Under the pieces are notes generated by a model. The model did no database searches. It had not been told where the DNA came from and saw nothing but the letters and a program-made list of their open reading frames with translations. A stretch of DNA of 64,000 bases, taken from contig NC_084462.1 in assembly GCF_027409185.1 (NCBI RefSeq), positions 26,449,577 to 26,513,576 on the forward strand, read 5' to 3'. The translations under genes were made by a program, and so were the position numbers. This stretch comes from Cynocephalus volans. Taxonomy: Eukaryota; Chordata; Mammalia; Dermoptera; Cynocephalidae. This document shows, piece after piece, positions 19,770-30,740 of this stretch. Numbering within the stretch: the stretch's first letter is position 1; each line of letters opens with the position of its first letter.

Positions 19770-22700
19770 CGGCTTTCCTGTCGTCCTTTCTCCTGCCCCG
19801 GCCTCGGGCACCACAGGGAGGGCGGCTCCTTCGGCTCAGCGACTGCCTGCTGGGCAGCCACACGCAGGGCCCCCTCCCAGCTCTGTCGTAGGGGACACAG
19901 CGGAGGGACTCCCTGTCTGCGCTGGGTCCAAGAGCAGGGCTCAGGGAGGCTGCCCAGGGGTGTAAGGATTGGGGAGGGGGTTAGTGGAGCTGCGAGAGAG
20001 AGAGGTGGGGGCGAAAATGAGGGGCGGTGGAAGGTAGAGGCGAGATGAGAGCAGGGGGCATCCCAGGTCACCATGAAGGATGGGGAGGGGCCCTTCAATG
20101 CCAGGATGAGGAGTTGTGCCCTGGCTGGGAGAGTAGGGTGGTTTTAGGTCAGTGGAAGCCTGGCAGTGTGGACAGGGTGACAAGATAGGATTTCTGCACA
20201 TTATTCGTTTGAAGAGTTGAGCAAGTGGAGAGGCTGGATTTCCCACCTCTGACATACACTCTAACTTAGAAGTGGCCTGGAGGAACCCCCCACCCCCATC
20301 CCCACCCACGCCTGCCCTCAGGCAGTGCTCCAGCTGTGGCTCCCATGTCCCCAGGCCTTGGAGACACCACCAGCACCCCAGCCCTCAGGCAGTGTTAACT
20401 CTGAGAAAGATCTTGTTACTGCGGAGCCAAAGCCCACCTTCCCCTCCCCCAGTCCAGACTCTGCACCCCAACCTGGGTCCACAGACCCATGGTCCCCCTG
20501 CCCAGGAGTGCCCTTGCAGGGCCTGGGCCAATGATGTGTATTTCAGACCCCCAGATGCTAAACCTCCCGGGGCTACAACTCAGGCACTTACAGCCCCTTC
20601 CCCATAAAAGGGTCACTGGCACCACTGGGCGGCTCCCAGGGCTTTGCTGCTCCAGCCACCCAGTCCTGACACACAGAATTACCAGGAAGTGACCAAGCAG
20701 CACCTCTTGCTGCCACCATGGTGAGGGAGGAATACAAGAGCAGACTGCTTTCTGCTTCCAGCATCTCTATTCAGCTGTGGCTGGAGCTCCTCTGCCCCAT
20801 GCCCTAGTGATTTGAGGTCTATGGCAGGCCAAGTGCAAACCCCCATCCTACCCCAGCAGGAGCAGAGCGGGGTCTGGGGTTAGGCTCAGACTGGGCAGTG
20901 GAACGGAAGAGGCTGGTGAGAGCTCCGTTTTGCTGCCTTTGTCTCCCAGTCAGCAGGGACCTCTGCACAGATCCCTCCCCTCCGGCAACACAGCTGAGCC
21001 CAGACATTGCCCCAAGTCTGTGGCTTCATCCTCACTCCCTCAGTGGGTTTGCCCCTTGGGAGGGTTCAGAAATGGCCTTGGGGTAGCGTTAAGACTTGAA
21101 CAGAGCGTGCCAACCTTCAGGCCCTCCTGTCCTTCCCTCCTGATAAAGTCTGCCACCTTGGAGACCACTTTATGTGCTGAGTGTGTGGAACAGGAATCGG
21201 CATGGAGGTAGCAAAAGATACTGACAGCTGTCACCTTTGCTGAATTGAGGGCCCAGAGTATGAGAACGTGGCAGAAGGTCTGTTCCCCGCTAAGGATGGC
21301 AGTCAGGCACTGTTCCCATAGTGCTCCTAAGGTAAAGTGAATTCAGGGGAGAACAGCAGGAGAAGATGACATCCCAGGGGATGCGGCAGGAGGTCAAGTG
21401 AAAAGGGGACTTTCTCCACAGTGCGGCAACCAAAGCAAGACCCTCAGGCCTGTCACTCAAAGCAGTGCTTCCAGAAAACCGAGTCTCGGTGGGGCCCTGG
21501 AGGAATCACAGTAGTTGCACAGATGGCAGCAGCATTTTTAAGGTGGTTTCATTTACTCCTCAACAAGCATTTCTGATACCTGCTCTGGGCCAGGCCAGGT
21601 CCATGGGGTAGCCGGGTGGGCAGCCAGACAGGCCCCTCACAGTGTAATGGGCAGTGACAAGGGGCTGGGCTGAGCACTGGAACCACACGTGCCCTGGCTG
21701 ACAGTGATGGCATGGGGGTGAGAGGCTGCAGGTGCAAGGGGCAGAGAGGTGGGAGATGAGACCAGAGAGGGGACAAGGGTCCTGAATGCCAGACCAGGGA
21801 GTTTGTTTTGAAAGGGAAGTCACAAGGGAGCCTGTGCCAGTTAGAAATAGGAGCTGACATGGTCAGTTTTGTGCTGTGGGCAGGTGGCCCTGGGACTGGA
21901 GGGTAGCGGGTGTGGACTGGAGTAGGGAACGGAGACCAGAGAGCCAGGGGGCTGTGGTAACTCTGGGTGAGGGGCAAGGGCCAGGGCCAGGGCAGCGGAG
22001 GAGGAGGAGGAAGAAGGGAACAGCGATGGCGAACAGGTCACCCGCAGAGTGGCTGGGGGACAAGGGTGGTTCAGGGAGATCTTGCTTGGTGGAGAGGTAA
22101 GCCCTGCGGTCCCACTTGGCTCCACCTGATAGGGCCTGCAGCGAACACTGTGCCTAGGAGAGAGGCAGGGACATCTTGCTGTTTCCGGCAAGGGGCTCCC
22201 AGGGCCTGACATCCTCTGTCTAGCTCAGGATCACGCCCATCCAACACTCGGCTGTCAAATCTCCCAGCTTCTCCCTCAGGTAGGACGTGGGTTAGATGTC
22301 TCCCTCCATGAGCCACAGAAGGGTAATTGTAGCTACCTAAAGTCTCCAAATCAAAGGCTCAGGCCCTGCTATTGACACACTCTCCTGGGAGGGGCTCTGG
22401 ACCCAAGGCAGGTCCAGGGTGGGCCTGTTGAACTTGACTGAGGGTGACTTGGTCTCAGAGGGCCCCATGGTGAACCAAGGGGGGACAGGGTCTCTCTAGG
22501 AGGGTGTCCAGGCCTGACCACATGGAGTGGGTTTTCCCTTCCTCAGCAACCCACGGGCCAGACCGAGAAGTGGGAAGATGCTCTACATGCTGCCTCCAAA
22601 CCGAATGCTGGCTTGCTCCAAGTAGGTCATTCCTGTGGGAACTGAGGTAACAGTGTGGGGGGTGGGGGGTGGGGGAGGGCGGCACACCTGTGCCTGCCCC

Positions 22701-22880
22701 ATCAAAGTGGAAAGCCAGGTATTTTATGGCCCTGAAGGTGGAAAGGTCCTTCGGAAACAGAATTGGTGTACCAGGGATGACTGAAATACTGTAACTGTTG
22801 CCTCTGGTGGGCACTGATGCCTTAGACAAGTTCAAGCCCCTTTGGGGTAGAAGCGAACTTCCTGGGACATAGAGGGGCTC
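19770..22880. other. Intergenic DNA downstream of SH2B2
   Basis: No coding feature. L2-like antisense sequence is visible around 20100-20280 and 21545-21880. The rest looks single-copy and moderately GC-rich. It marks the end of the GC-rich half of the window. Confidence 0.6.
21545..21880 (-). repeat. L2 LINE fragment, antisense
   Basis: 'catttactcctcaacaagca' then 'gatacctgctctgggccagg', 'gtgtaatgggcagtgacaag' and 'gacatggtcag' follow the antisense L2 3' order, diverged. Confidence 0.55.
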
Positions 22881-23044
22881 TTCTGTTTATGCCCGGTATT
22901 AAGAGACAGCGAAGCAATGTGCTAAAGCAAATTTTGAGTAATGGATTTCAGTCATTCTCCCAAAATCCTTTGAAAGGGAAAAAAGATGCATGTAGCCCAA
23001 ACTGCCATCCTGCAGGTGGGAAGTTTTCCACAGCACCCACCCCA

Positions 23045-23620
23045 AAGGCTAGGCCAGGGGCTCCTAATTTCTTCTGTGTCTCAGACCCCTTGGCAGTCTG
23101 GTGGAGTCTACAATGCCTGCTCAGAATAATGCTTAAAATGGATGAAATAAAATGCATCGATGTGCAAAGGAAACCAATTATACTGAAATTCAGACAAAAT
23201 ATGAAATACGATCAAAAAGCACTCAAAATACTTTTTGAGTTTGTGATGTGGTAACATCCATTCTTCTTTATTAACACTTGAAGCCACATGCTCTCACAGC
23301 GGCTCTCACAACTACTGTAATTTCAAAGTATGACACATGTAAATGATACTTAAGAGTTTCTGCAACAACCAAGATGTGCTACGAACTTATTCCTGATTTC
23401 TATTGGTGGCAGAGTGACAGGTGCTGCTAATACTGCTGTGGTGTCTGCTTAAATGAAAGAAATGTAATTTTCAGTTACAGGGTAATTAAAATAAAGATGG
23501 AATTTTATTCCCAGTCAAGTTTCCAGACTTCCTGAATTTTATCCATGTACCATTCCAGGACCTCAGGTAAACAACCTTGATCTAAAAAGTGGAGACAAAT
23601 TGTATGTATTTGAAATAAAA
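23045..23620. repeat. Ancient interspersed repeat, family not assigned
   Basis: The stretch from 'ccaggggctcctaatttctt' and 'ctcagaccccttggcagtct' to 'aaaggaaaccaattatactg' is a pattern seen across mammalian genomes. The small open frame over it (22889-23254) is not a gene. I cannot assign the family. Confidence 0.4.
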
Positions 23621-23707
23621 TGTTAGCCACCCACTATCAAAAAAGCCCTTGGCTGGTTCCCTTCCGACAGAGAGCTTGCAGCATAAGCTAACCTTCTGGA
23701 TCTACTT

Positions 23708-23932
23708 TAATTAATTTATTTTATTTTATTTTATTTTTTTATTTATTTATTTTTTTTTAAGATGACCGGTAAGGGGATCTTAACCCTTGACTTGGTGTTG
23801 TCAGCACCACACTCAGCCAGTGAGCGAACCGGCCATCCATATATGGGATCCGAACCCGGGGCCTTGGTGTTATCAGCACTGCACTCTCCCGAGTGAGCCA
23901 CGGGCCGGCCCTAATTAATTTATTTTATTTTA
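23708..23932 (-). mobile_element. Dimeric tRNA-Ile SINE (CYN-like) with 21-bp target duplication
   Basis: Antisense dimer. From the poly-T at left it reads 'gatgaccggtaaggggatct', 'taacccttgacttggtgttg', then the second unit ending 'gagccacgggccggccc'. Direct repeats of 21 bases, starting TAATTAATTTATTTT, lie at 23708-23728 and 23912-23932. The insertion is into AT-rich DNA. Confidence 0.9.
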
Positions 23933-23934
23933 AA

Positions 23935-24490
23935 TTTTTGTCCACAAAACAAGTCTTAATACATTTAAAAAGACTAAGATCATAGAAAATATGTCCTTTC
24001 ACCACAGTAACAGAAAGACATTTAGGAAATTCACAAATGTGTGGAAATTAAACACCACTCTCCTAAATAAACATTAGGTAAAAAGAAAAATCACAGGGAA
24101 ATTAGAGAGTACTTTGAGATAAAAATCAAAGCACAACATATCAAAATTTATAAGATGCAGGGCTCGTGTAGCGCTTAGAGGAAATTTTATACTTGTAAAC
24201 ACCTGTATTAAGAATAAGAAAAATCTCAAATCAGTAGTGTAAACTTCAACCTTAAAAAATAGAAATAGAAGAGCAAACTAAACCAAAAGCAAATATAAGT
24301 AGGAAATAAAGATTACGACATAAATATATGAAATAGGGAATTTAAAAACAGACAGAAAATCAGCAAAACCAAAAGTTGATTCATTAAAAAGATCAACAAA
24401 ATTTGCAAACCTTTATCTAGACTGACCATTTCTTGGTCAGAAGAAAAAAAGAGAAAAGACCAAAATTACTAAAATCAGAAATAAAGCAAG
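23935..24490 (+). mobile_element. Old L1 ORF2 fragment, sense
   Basis: Matches the L1 ORF2 reverse-transcriptase approach region: 'gtggaaattaaacaccactc', 'agcgcttagaggaaatttta', 'aatagaagagcaaactaaac', 'aaaccaaaagttgattcatt', 'aacctttatctagactgacc'. Many stops and indels. Confidence 0.75.
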
Positions 24491-24494
24491 GTCA

Positions 24495-25890
24495 GTATTA
24501 CATTGTTGTTATGGTTTTTCGTGGTGGTAAGATGTAGTTTCTTTCTCTTTCTCATTTGCATTTTTGTTCTACCAGTGGGTTTTGTTCTTTCTTGTGTATG
24601 CATGGTAGTGGTTATTGTTTTTTGGATTCCTGATGTAGGACCTCCTTGAGGATTTCTTGTAGGGCTGGTTGGGTGGTGGTGAACTCTGCAATTTTTGCTT
24701 GTCTGGAAAATAGACTATTTCCCCCTCGTTTCTGAAGGATAGCCTTGCTGGGTATAGTATTCTTGGCTGGCAGTTTTTTTCCTTTAGTGTTTTGCATATA
24801 TCATCCCATTTTCTTCTGGCTTGTAGAATTCCTATTGAGAAGTCTGCTGTTAGTCCGGACTCCCTTATAAGTGACTTGACACTGCTCTCTGGCTTCTTCT
24901 AAGATTCTCTCTTTGTCTTTGAACTTTGCCAGTTTGACTATAATATGTCTGAGAGAGGATCTTTTGGGGTTGAACCTGTTTGGGGATCTTTGAACCTCTT
25001 GGCTCTGAAGGTCCATGTCTCTCCCTATATCTGGGAAGTTTTCTATTATTATTTCGTTGAATAGGTTTTCCATGCATTTTCCTTTCTCCTCCCCTTCTGG
25101 AACACCCATGTTTCAAATGTTTATGTTATTTACTTGTGGTTGTCTGCTACCTCTCTTAGTTTCTCTTCATTTTTTAAAATCCTTTTTTTTTTTTTTTGGT
25201 CTACCAGGGTTATTTCAAAAAGGCCATCTTCAAGATAAGCAATTCTTTCTTCTCCTTGTTCTAGCCTGCTGCTTAAGCTATAAGCTGTGATTTTTATTTC
25301 ATTGAGTGAATCTTCCAGTTCCATAAGTTCTGCTACATTCTTTTTTAAGGTATTAATCTCTTTGTAAATTTCCTCTTCATATCCTGGATTTTTTTTTCTG
25401 GTTTCATTACGTTGTCTAACTGAGTCTTCTTGTATCTCAATGAGTTTACTTAATATTGTTGCTCAGAATCCCTTTTCAGTCATTTAAAGTGTTTCCTGCT
25501 TTGTAGGGTCTGGTATGTGAGAATTACTGTATCCTTTTGGTGGTGTCATATTTTCTTGGGTTTTCGTATTTCTAGCATCTCTATGTTGGTCTCTGGTCAT
25601 CTGGTAGAGCAGTTGCTTCTTCTATTACTCTGGAGTGGGTTTTGAGGAGAAAGACATCCTCTTCTTTTTCTGGTCTCCACTGGTGACTCTCCTTGTGACA
25701 CTGCAGTCGAGTGTCTGGCAGGTCACCTGCACAGTGGCTGTAGCTACTGCTGTCATATCAAGCCACTGCCTAGATACCAAGGTGTTGCCTGCTTCCAGGC
25801 AGAGGGGCCTGCCCTTGGCTCCTGCCTACATCCCTGGACATGCTCTCTTTCCTGCTTCTCCTGGATCTCCTTTAAAATGATCAAGAATCC
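24495..25890 (-). mobile_element. L1 fragment, antisense: ORF1 and upstream part
   Basis: The minus strand encodes degenerate L1 ORF1p. A coiled-coil stretch lies at 25130-25324 (SLSSRLEQGEERIAYLEDGL). The central domain is at 24801-25109 (NFPDIGRDMDLQSQEVQRSP; LRHIIVKLAKFKDKERILEE). The C-terminus is at 24612-24797 (TTQPALQEILKEVLHQESK). Sequence to 25890 would be ORF1 start and 5'UTR. The frames are broken at 25110-25130 and 24797-24801. It is less diverged than the flanking L1 pieces. Confidence 0.85.
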
Positions 25891-25899
25891 TGATCATGT

Positions 25900-26300
25900 G
25901 TTTGGGGCTGGGTGGACAGAACTAATTAAAGGAAAAAAAGTGAAGGTTTTTATGCCTACATAGATGGATGCATTATAACTTTTAACTTGGAGTTTTTAAG
26001 TTGGACGAATGTATTGTAAACTAATTGAGATTAAAATTGGTGCCCAGGAGCTTTAAAATACACTGTCAGATTCCTAGAGACAGAAAAGAGATTAGAGATT
26101 ACCAGGGGCTGGAGGAAAGGAGATTGGGGAGTTATTGCTTAATGCACACAGAATTTCTATTCAGGGTGATGAAAACGTTTTGGAAATAGATATGTTGATG
26201 GTGACACAATATTGTGAATGTAATTAATGCCACTTAGTTGTACTCTTAAAAATTGATAAAATGGCAAATTTTATGTTATATCTATATTTTAACACACACA
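25900..26300 (+). mobile_element. L1 3'UTR fragment, sense
   Basis: 'gattaccaggggctggagga', 'gggtgatgaaaacgttttgg', 'gatggtgacacaatattgtg', 'gttgtactcttaaaaattg', 'ggcaaattttatgttata' is the standard order of an old L1 3' end, closed by a short CA run at 26293-26304. Confidence 0.75.
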
Positions 26301-26309
26301 CACAAACCA

Positions 26310-27300
26310 AATGAGTTATCATTTTACACACACCAGATTGGCAAAAATTAAAATCTTTCAATACCATTTGTGGCCAAGAATGGATCAGTGAGAACTCTAA
26401 GCTGAGTGGGAGAGGAATTAATTGGTATGGCTACTTTGCAAAATGCTTTGTCATTATGCAATAACATTGAAGATATGCATAATGCGTACCTTTTATCCAT
26501 AAATTCCACCCCTAAGTGTGACCCTAAAAAAACTTGCCACATGCTCAGAAGACTTCAAAAAGAATGTTAAAAAAAAAATGTTTACAGAGGCACTATGTCT
26601 ATTATGAAATCCTGGAAATAATGCAAATGTCTACTGACAGAAGAAAGGGTAAGTACATCACGATGTATTCATATGATGGAATACTTTACAGCAATGAAAA
26701 TGAATGAACTACAGCAATACCTGTTACCATGGATAAATCTCAGCCCCAAAGAAAATACTGAGCAAAAAAGGAAGATGCAGAAGGACACATATGTATTATC
26801 CCGTTAACACAAAGTTCAAAAACGTTCAAAACTAAATGTATTATTTAGAGATATATACTTGTACATATATAGTAAAACTATGAAAAGGAGAAAAATTTGC
26901 TTAACATAAAATTCAGTATTGTGGGCCGGCCCGTGGCTCACTTGGGAGAGTGTGGTGCTGATAACACCAAGGCCACAAGTTCGGATCCCATATAGGGATG
27001 GCCGGTTGGCTCACTTGGGTGAGCGTGGTGCTGACAACACCAAGTCAAGGGTTAAGATCCCCTTACCTGTCATCCTTAAAGAAAAAAAAAACTCAGTATT
27101 GTGGTTTTGTCTAGTGGGAATGAATGGGGTGCGATGGGAGGGAAGAGGCAGACTGGAAGACTGGGGAAACTGGTGTTGGTAATAATCTCTTCCTTAAGCT
27201 GCATGGTACATATATAGGTGTTCACTTTATTTTTTCTTTTTATCTTATTTTTGCATTATGTACATTCTGCTGTATACATGGAAAATTTCAAAATTTTAAA
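26310..27300 (+). mobile_element. Old L1 ORF2 end and 3'UTR, sense, split by a SINE
   Basis: 'gagttatcattttacacaca', 'ggtaagtacatcacgatgta', 'atggaatactttacagcaat', 'tggataaatctcagccccaa' mark the L1 3' region. It resumes after the SINE at 26924-27090 ('agtgggaatgaatggggtgc'). Confidence 0.7.
26913..27103 (+). mobile_element. Dimeric tRNA-Ile SINE (CYN-like) with target duplication
   Basis: The left unit starts 'gggccggcccgtggctcact', the right unit starts 'ggccggttggctcacttggg', and the end is 'cccttacctgtcatcc' plus an A run. Direct repeats TCAGTATTGTG lie at 26913-26923 and 27093-27103. Inserted in an old L1. Confidence 0.9.
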
Positions 27301-27307
27301 AATGAAG

Positions 27308-27418
27308 TGGGTTGGGTGGTTAGCTCAGTTGGTCAGAGTGCAGTGTTACAACACCAAGGTCAAGGATTTGGATCCCTGCACCAGCCAGCTGCCAAGAAAA
27401 TAAAATAAAATAAAATTT
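27308..27418 (+). mobile_element. Monomeric tRNA-Ile SINE (older CYN-like form)
   Basis: 'gggtggttagctcagttggt', 'gttacaacaccaaggtcaag', 'gatttggatccctgcaccag', 'ccagctgcc', then AATAAA-type tail repeats. It follows a tRNA-Ile from A box to B box. Confidence 0.85.
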
Positions 27419-27429
27419 TAGAAAGGAGG

Positions 27430-28410
27430 TACATTTACTCATTAAACAAACTGATTTTTTTTTTCAAATAAAGTGAAAAGACAGAATGGGAGAAAATATT
27501 TGTGAATCATATTTCTGGTAATGATCCAATATCCAGAATATATAAAGAATGCTTTCAACTCAACAGTAAAACACAAGTAGCTCAAACTAAAAAATGAGTA
27601 TAGTATTTGAACAGATGCTTCTTCAAAGGAGATATACAAATAGCCAATAAGCCCTGAATAGATGCTCCACGTCATTAGTCATTAGGGAAATGCAAATCAA
27701 AACCATGTCACAGTCGTTAGATGGCTATAGTCAAAAACTGAAAAACAGCATGAGTTAGCAAGGATGTGGAGAAATTGAAATCCTAATACATTTCTTGTGG
27801 GAGCACAAAATGGTGTAACCACTTTGGAAAACAGTTTGGAATTCCTCAGAAAGTTAAACATAGAATTACCAACCAAGAGAATTCAAAGCATATATATACA
27901 CAAAACCTCGTATGTGAATGTTCACAGCAGCGCTATTCTTAGTAGCCAAAAACAGGAAACAAGCTAAATGTTCATCAATGCATGAATGGATAAATAAAAT
28001 GTGTTATATCCCTGCAATGAAATATTATTCAGCCATAAAAAGGAATGAAATGCTAACACATTCTACAACATGGATGAACCTTGAAAACATTAAGCTGAGT
28101 GAAAGAGCCAGACACGAAATGCCACATATTTTTTGATTCCATTTATATAAAATGTCTACAATAGGCAAAACCGTAGAGACAGAAAGTAGATTAGTGGTTG
28201 CCAGGGGCTGAGGGGAGAGGGCAATGGGAAGCGATTGCTAATGAGCACAGGCTTTCTTTGGGGGTGATGGACATGTTCTAGAGTTAGGTAGTGGTGATAG
28301 TTGCACAACTCTGTGAATATACTAACAACCAGTGAATTGTACACTTAAAAATGGTGAATTTTATGTGTGATATAAATTTTATCTCAATAAAGTTACTGAA
28401 ATAAATAACT
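27430..28410 (+). mobile_element. L1 ORF2 3' part and 3'UTR, sense
   Basis: Continuous L1 3' sequence: 'gggagaaaatatttgtgaat', 'ccaatatccagaatatataa', 'gggaaatgcaaatcaaaacc', 'agcaaggatgtggagaaatt', 'gaaatattattcagccataa', 'ggttgccaggggctgagggg', and ends 'ttatctcaataaagttactg'. No intact frame. Confidence 0.85.
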
Positions 28411-28520
28411 TTTAAAATAAAGTTACTAAATAACTTTATACTTTGGGGGACAAATCTCAAAAAATAAGTCTATACTTGGAAAAGGTGACTTCTTTGAGCA
28501 AAATTTTTAAAAAATTTTTA

Positions 28521-28735
28521 AAACATCCATATGCAAGATATAACAACCACAATTACTTGAAGTTGATACGACAAGCAAACAGAAAGGACATTGGTGGGGG
28601 GGAGCGGGGGAGGGAGAAGGGAGGGAGGTTTTGGTGATGGGGAGCAATAATCAGCCACAATGTATAACGACAAAATAAAATTTAAAAAATAAATAAATAA
28701 ATAAATAAATAAACATCCATATGCACATATCATAT
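28521..28735 (+). mobile_element. Short 5'-truncated L1 3' end with 15-bp target duplication
   Basis: Direct repeats AAACATCCATATGCA at 28521-28535 and 28721-28735 bracket a 185-base insert. The insert has a G-rich tract ('gggggggagcgggggaggga') and 'caataatcagccacaatgta', and ends in an (AAAT)n tail. Typical of a very short young L1 insertion. Confidence 0.8.
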
Positions 28736-28739
28736 TTAA

Positions 28740-29495
28740 ACTTTTGTTTTTCATGTTTGTGTTTTAATGTGTGATACTGACCGCATCAAGGCAAAATATT
28801 TAGATATTTGAAATAAACATGTAAAAAGCTAAAAGCTTTTGCCATTTCTAGGATAATCCATGGATCCCAACATTTGAAACTGATATGGTTTTGCAAGACT
28901 CCAATAGAGTATAATTGTACATTGGGTTGGTTTATAAATTGCTAAGTTTTATGATTTAGAATGATTTCTTTATGGAAAATGACAATCTTACTGCAGTAGA
29001 GCTAAACTGAGATAAAAGATAAGGATGACAAGATCCCCAAAACGATGTTTATCAGCAAATTTTCCTGTAAGGCTGAGGTCAGATTGGGGGAGGGAGCTCT
29101 TTCGGGTTACTTTAAAATCTTGCCTGAACAAAAAATAAATGAAAAATAAAAATTAAATAAAATTTTGCCTGGAGATCATGGCTGCAAAATTTAGGACAGG
29201 CCCCAAAATTTTATAAGGAAAGGTGACTTTTAAGAGTTTTGTTTGGTTATAAAAGGTAATTAATAAACATATGCTATGATAAAACAGTTAACATTTCTCA
29301 TCTTGGGGACTTCCTTATTTGAGGGTGCTAAAATTTTTTTAAGTATTCATTAATGTTTCTCTTGTCTGTAAATATAATTTTTATTTGCTCTCTATGGTAA
29401 TAGTACAGTTGCTAATATGCAACATTGGAAGTACAAGTGGCACATATTTAATTTATACAGATTTTGATGTTTGCAACACAGGCAGCTTGTGGTAT
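28740..29495. other. AT-rich sequence, nothing recognised
   Basis: No gene, RNA or repeat family could be assigned on either strand. Confidence 0.4.
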
Positions 29496-29499
29496 CTGT

Positions 29500-30060
29500 C
29501 CTAGTTACTATTGCTGCATAATAAATCACCTCAAAACTTAGCAATTTAAAGGAAAAACAATCATTTTATCTCTCATAGCTGCTGTGGGTCAGAAATTCAG
29601 AAGGGCTCTGCTGGGCGGTTCTACCGCAGGTATCTTATGTGGTCGCTAACAGAGGATGGCTGGAGCAGAGCATCTGGGGCTGGCCAGGCATCTGTCTCTG
29701 CTCAAGTTGCCTCAGGGTCTCTCCATAGGGGCTAGTTTGGGTTTCCTTATATGATAGCCTCTGGACTGTTGGACTGTTTACATGGTGGCAGAAGCCCTCA
29801 AGAGCAAATATTCCAGCAAGAAAGAAATTGAACTATCATGAGACCTGGACTTGAAAATCACGTAGGGTCACTTCTACACAATTGGTTAAAAGCCTAACCA
29901 GAATTCAAAGGGAAGGGAATCAGACTCCATCTCTCAATGGGGAAACGGTAGATTCTAAAGAGCCTGTGAGATGGAACAGATTCTTGTAGCTAGTCTTGTA
30001 CATATTGACAGAGGAGACTTGTAGATACTCATCTTTGTAGGATACAATCTGCTACATCGT
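29500..30060. repeat. Ancient interspersed repeat, family not assigned
   Basis: 'ttactattgctgcataataa', 'atcacctcaaaacttagca', 'ctgctgtgggtcagaaattc' and following text resemble a common mammalian LTR- or DNA-type repeat. The family name is uncertain. Confidence 0.4.
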
Positions 30061-30302
30061 CCACGGCTATAACTATCTCACTTTTCTCTGCTACTTTTTT
30101 ATCACACTCTAAACTATACCACCAACCAAATTGACATTAGAGAGTTCACAAATAAAATACAAACACAGGTTGGCAACTAAACTGTAATATAATCCAAGGA
30201 TGCTGGTGATATCTTTCTATAAATTGACTCTTGGGGAATTTAGATAATAGTAAAACCATTCTATGGACCTACATAAATTGTTTCACATAAACTTTCTTGA
30301 TA

Positions 30303-30305
<3 letters not shown>

Positions 30306-30365
<60 letters not shown>
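30306..30365 (+). repeat. (GT)30 microsatellite
   Basis: Thirty uninterrupted GT units. Long, pure and therefore likely polymorphic. Confidence 0.97.
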
Positions 30366-30367
<2 letters not shown>

Positions 30368-30377
30368 GTAAAATATG

Positions 30378-30459
30378 TGAGGGTACTTCAAAAAGTTCAT
30401 GGAGAGATTCGTATTATCTTTCAACTCTATCTTCCCACAAACTTTTTGAGTACCCTCAT
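30378..30459. mobile_element. Mini-mariner (MITE), near-palindromic
   Basis: 'tgagggtacttcaaaaagtt' at the left and its complement ('ctttttgagtaccctca') at the right, with about 30 bases between. Same family as 9154-9355 and 55811-55896. Confidence 0.8.
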
Positions 30460-30474
30460 GTATAACATAACAGT

Positions 30475-30650
30475 TACCTTGCAGCTCTTTTTGAGTGTAT
30501 AATCAGTGTCACTAAGTACATTCACGTTGTTGTCCAACCATCACCATCCATCTCCAGAACCTTCCATCTTCCCAAACACCCATTAAGCAATAACTCCCCA
30601 CTCCCCTCCTTGGCCCAGCCTTGATATAGTCTTTTTTTGACATATTTCTG
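30475..30650 (-). mobile_element. L1 3'UTR fragment, antisense
   Basis: 'cactaagtacattcacgttg', 'tccaaccatcaccatccatc', 'catcttcccaaacacccatt', 'caataactccccactcccct' is the antisense of an L1 3'UTR. A second copy of the same segment lies near 48590-48720. Confidence 0.7.
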
Positions 30651-30740
30651 ACACTTGATATTATTGCAATTGGATTTTCTGAGAGTGCTGCTTAACTTTT
30701 AGAAATTTGTATTCATATTATCTAAAGGACATTAAAACAT

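Noticed and set aside
23935..25890. Twin-primed (5'-inverted) L1
   Set aside because: The left piece is sense ORF2 and the right piece antisense ORF1. A twin-primed element would need the opposite arrangement with a tail at the outer end of the 3' part, so two separate insertions fit better.
26924..27090. tRNA-Ile-like sequence that might be a true tRNA gene
   Set aside because: It lacks a normal acceptor stem and anticodon loop, is fused to a second unit, and ends in an A tail with target duplications. It is a SINE.
27208..27408. Small open frames around 27.2-27.4 kb
   Set aside because: They run from an L1 3' end into a SINE; no protein.
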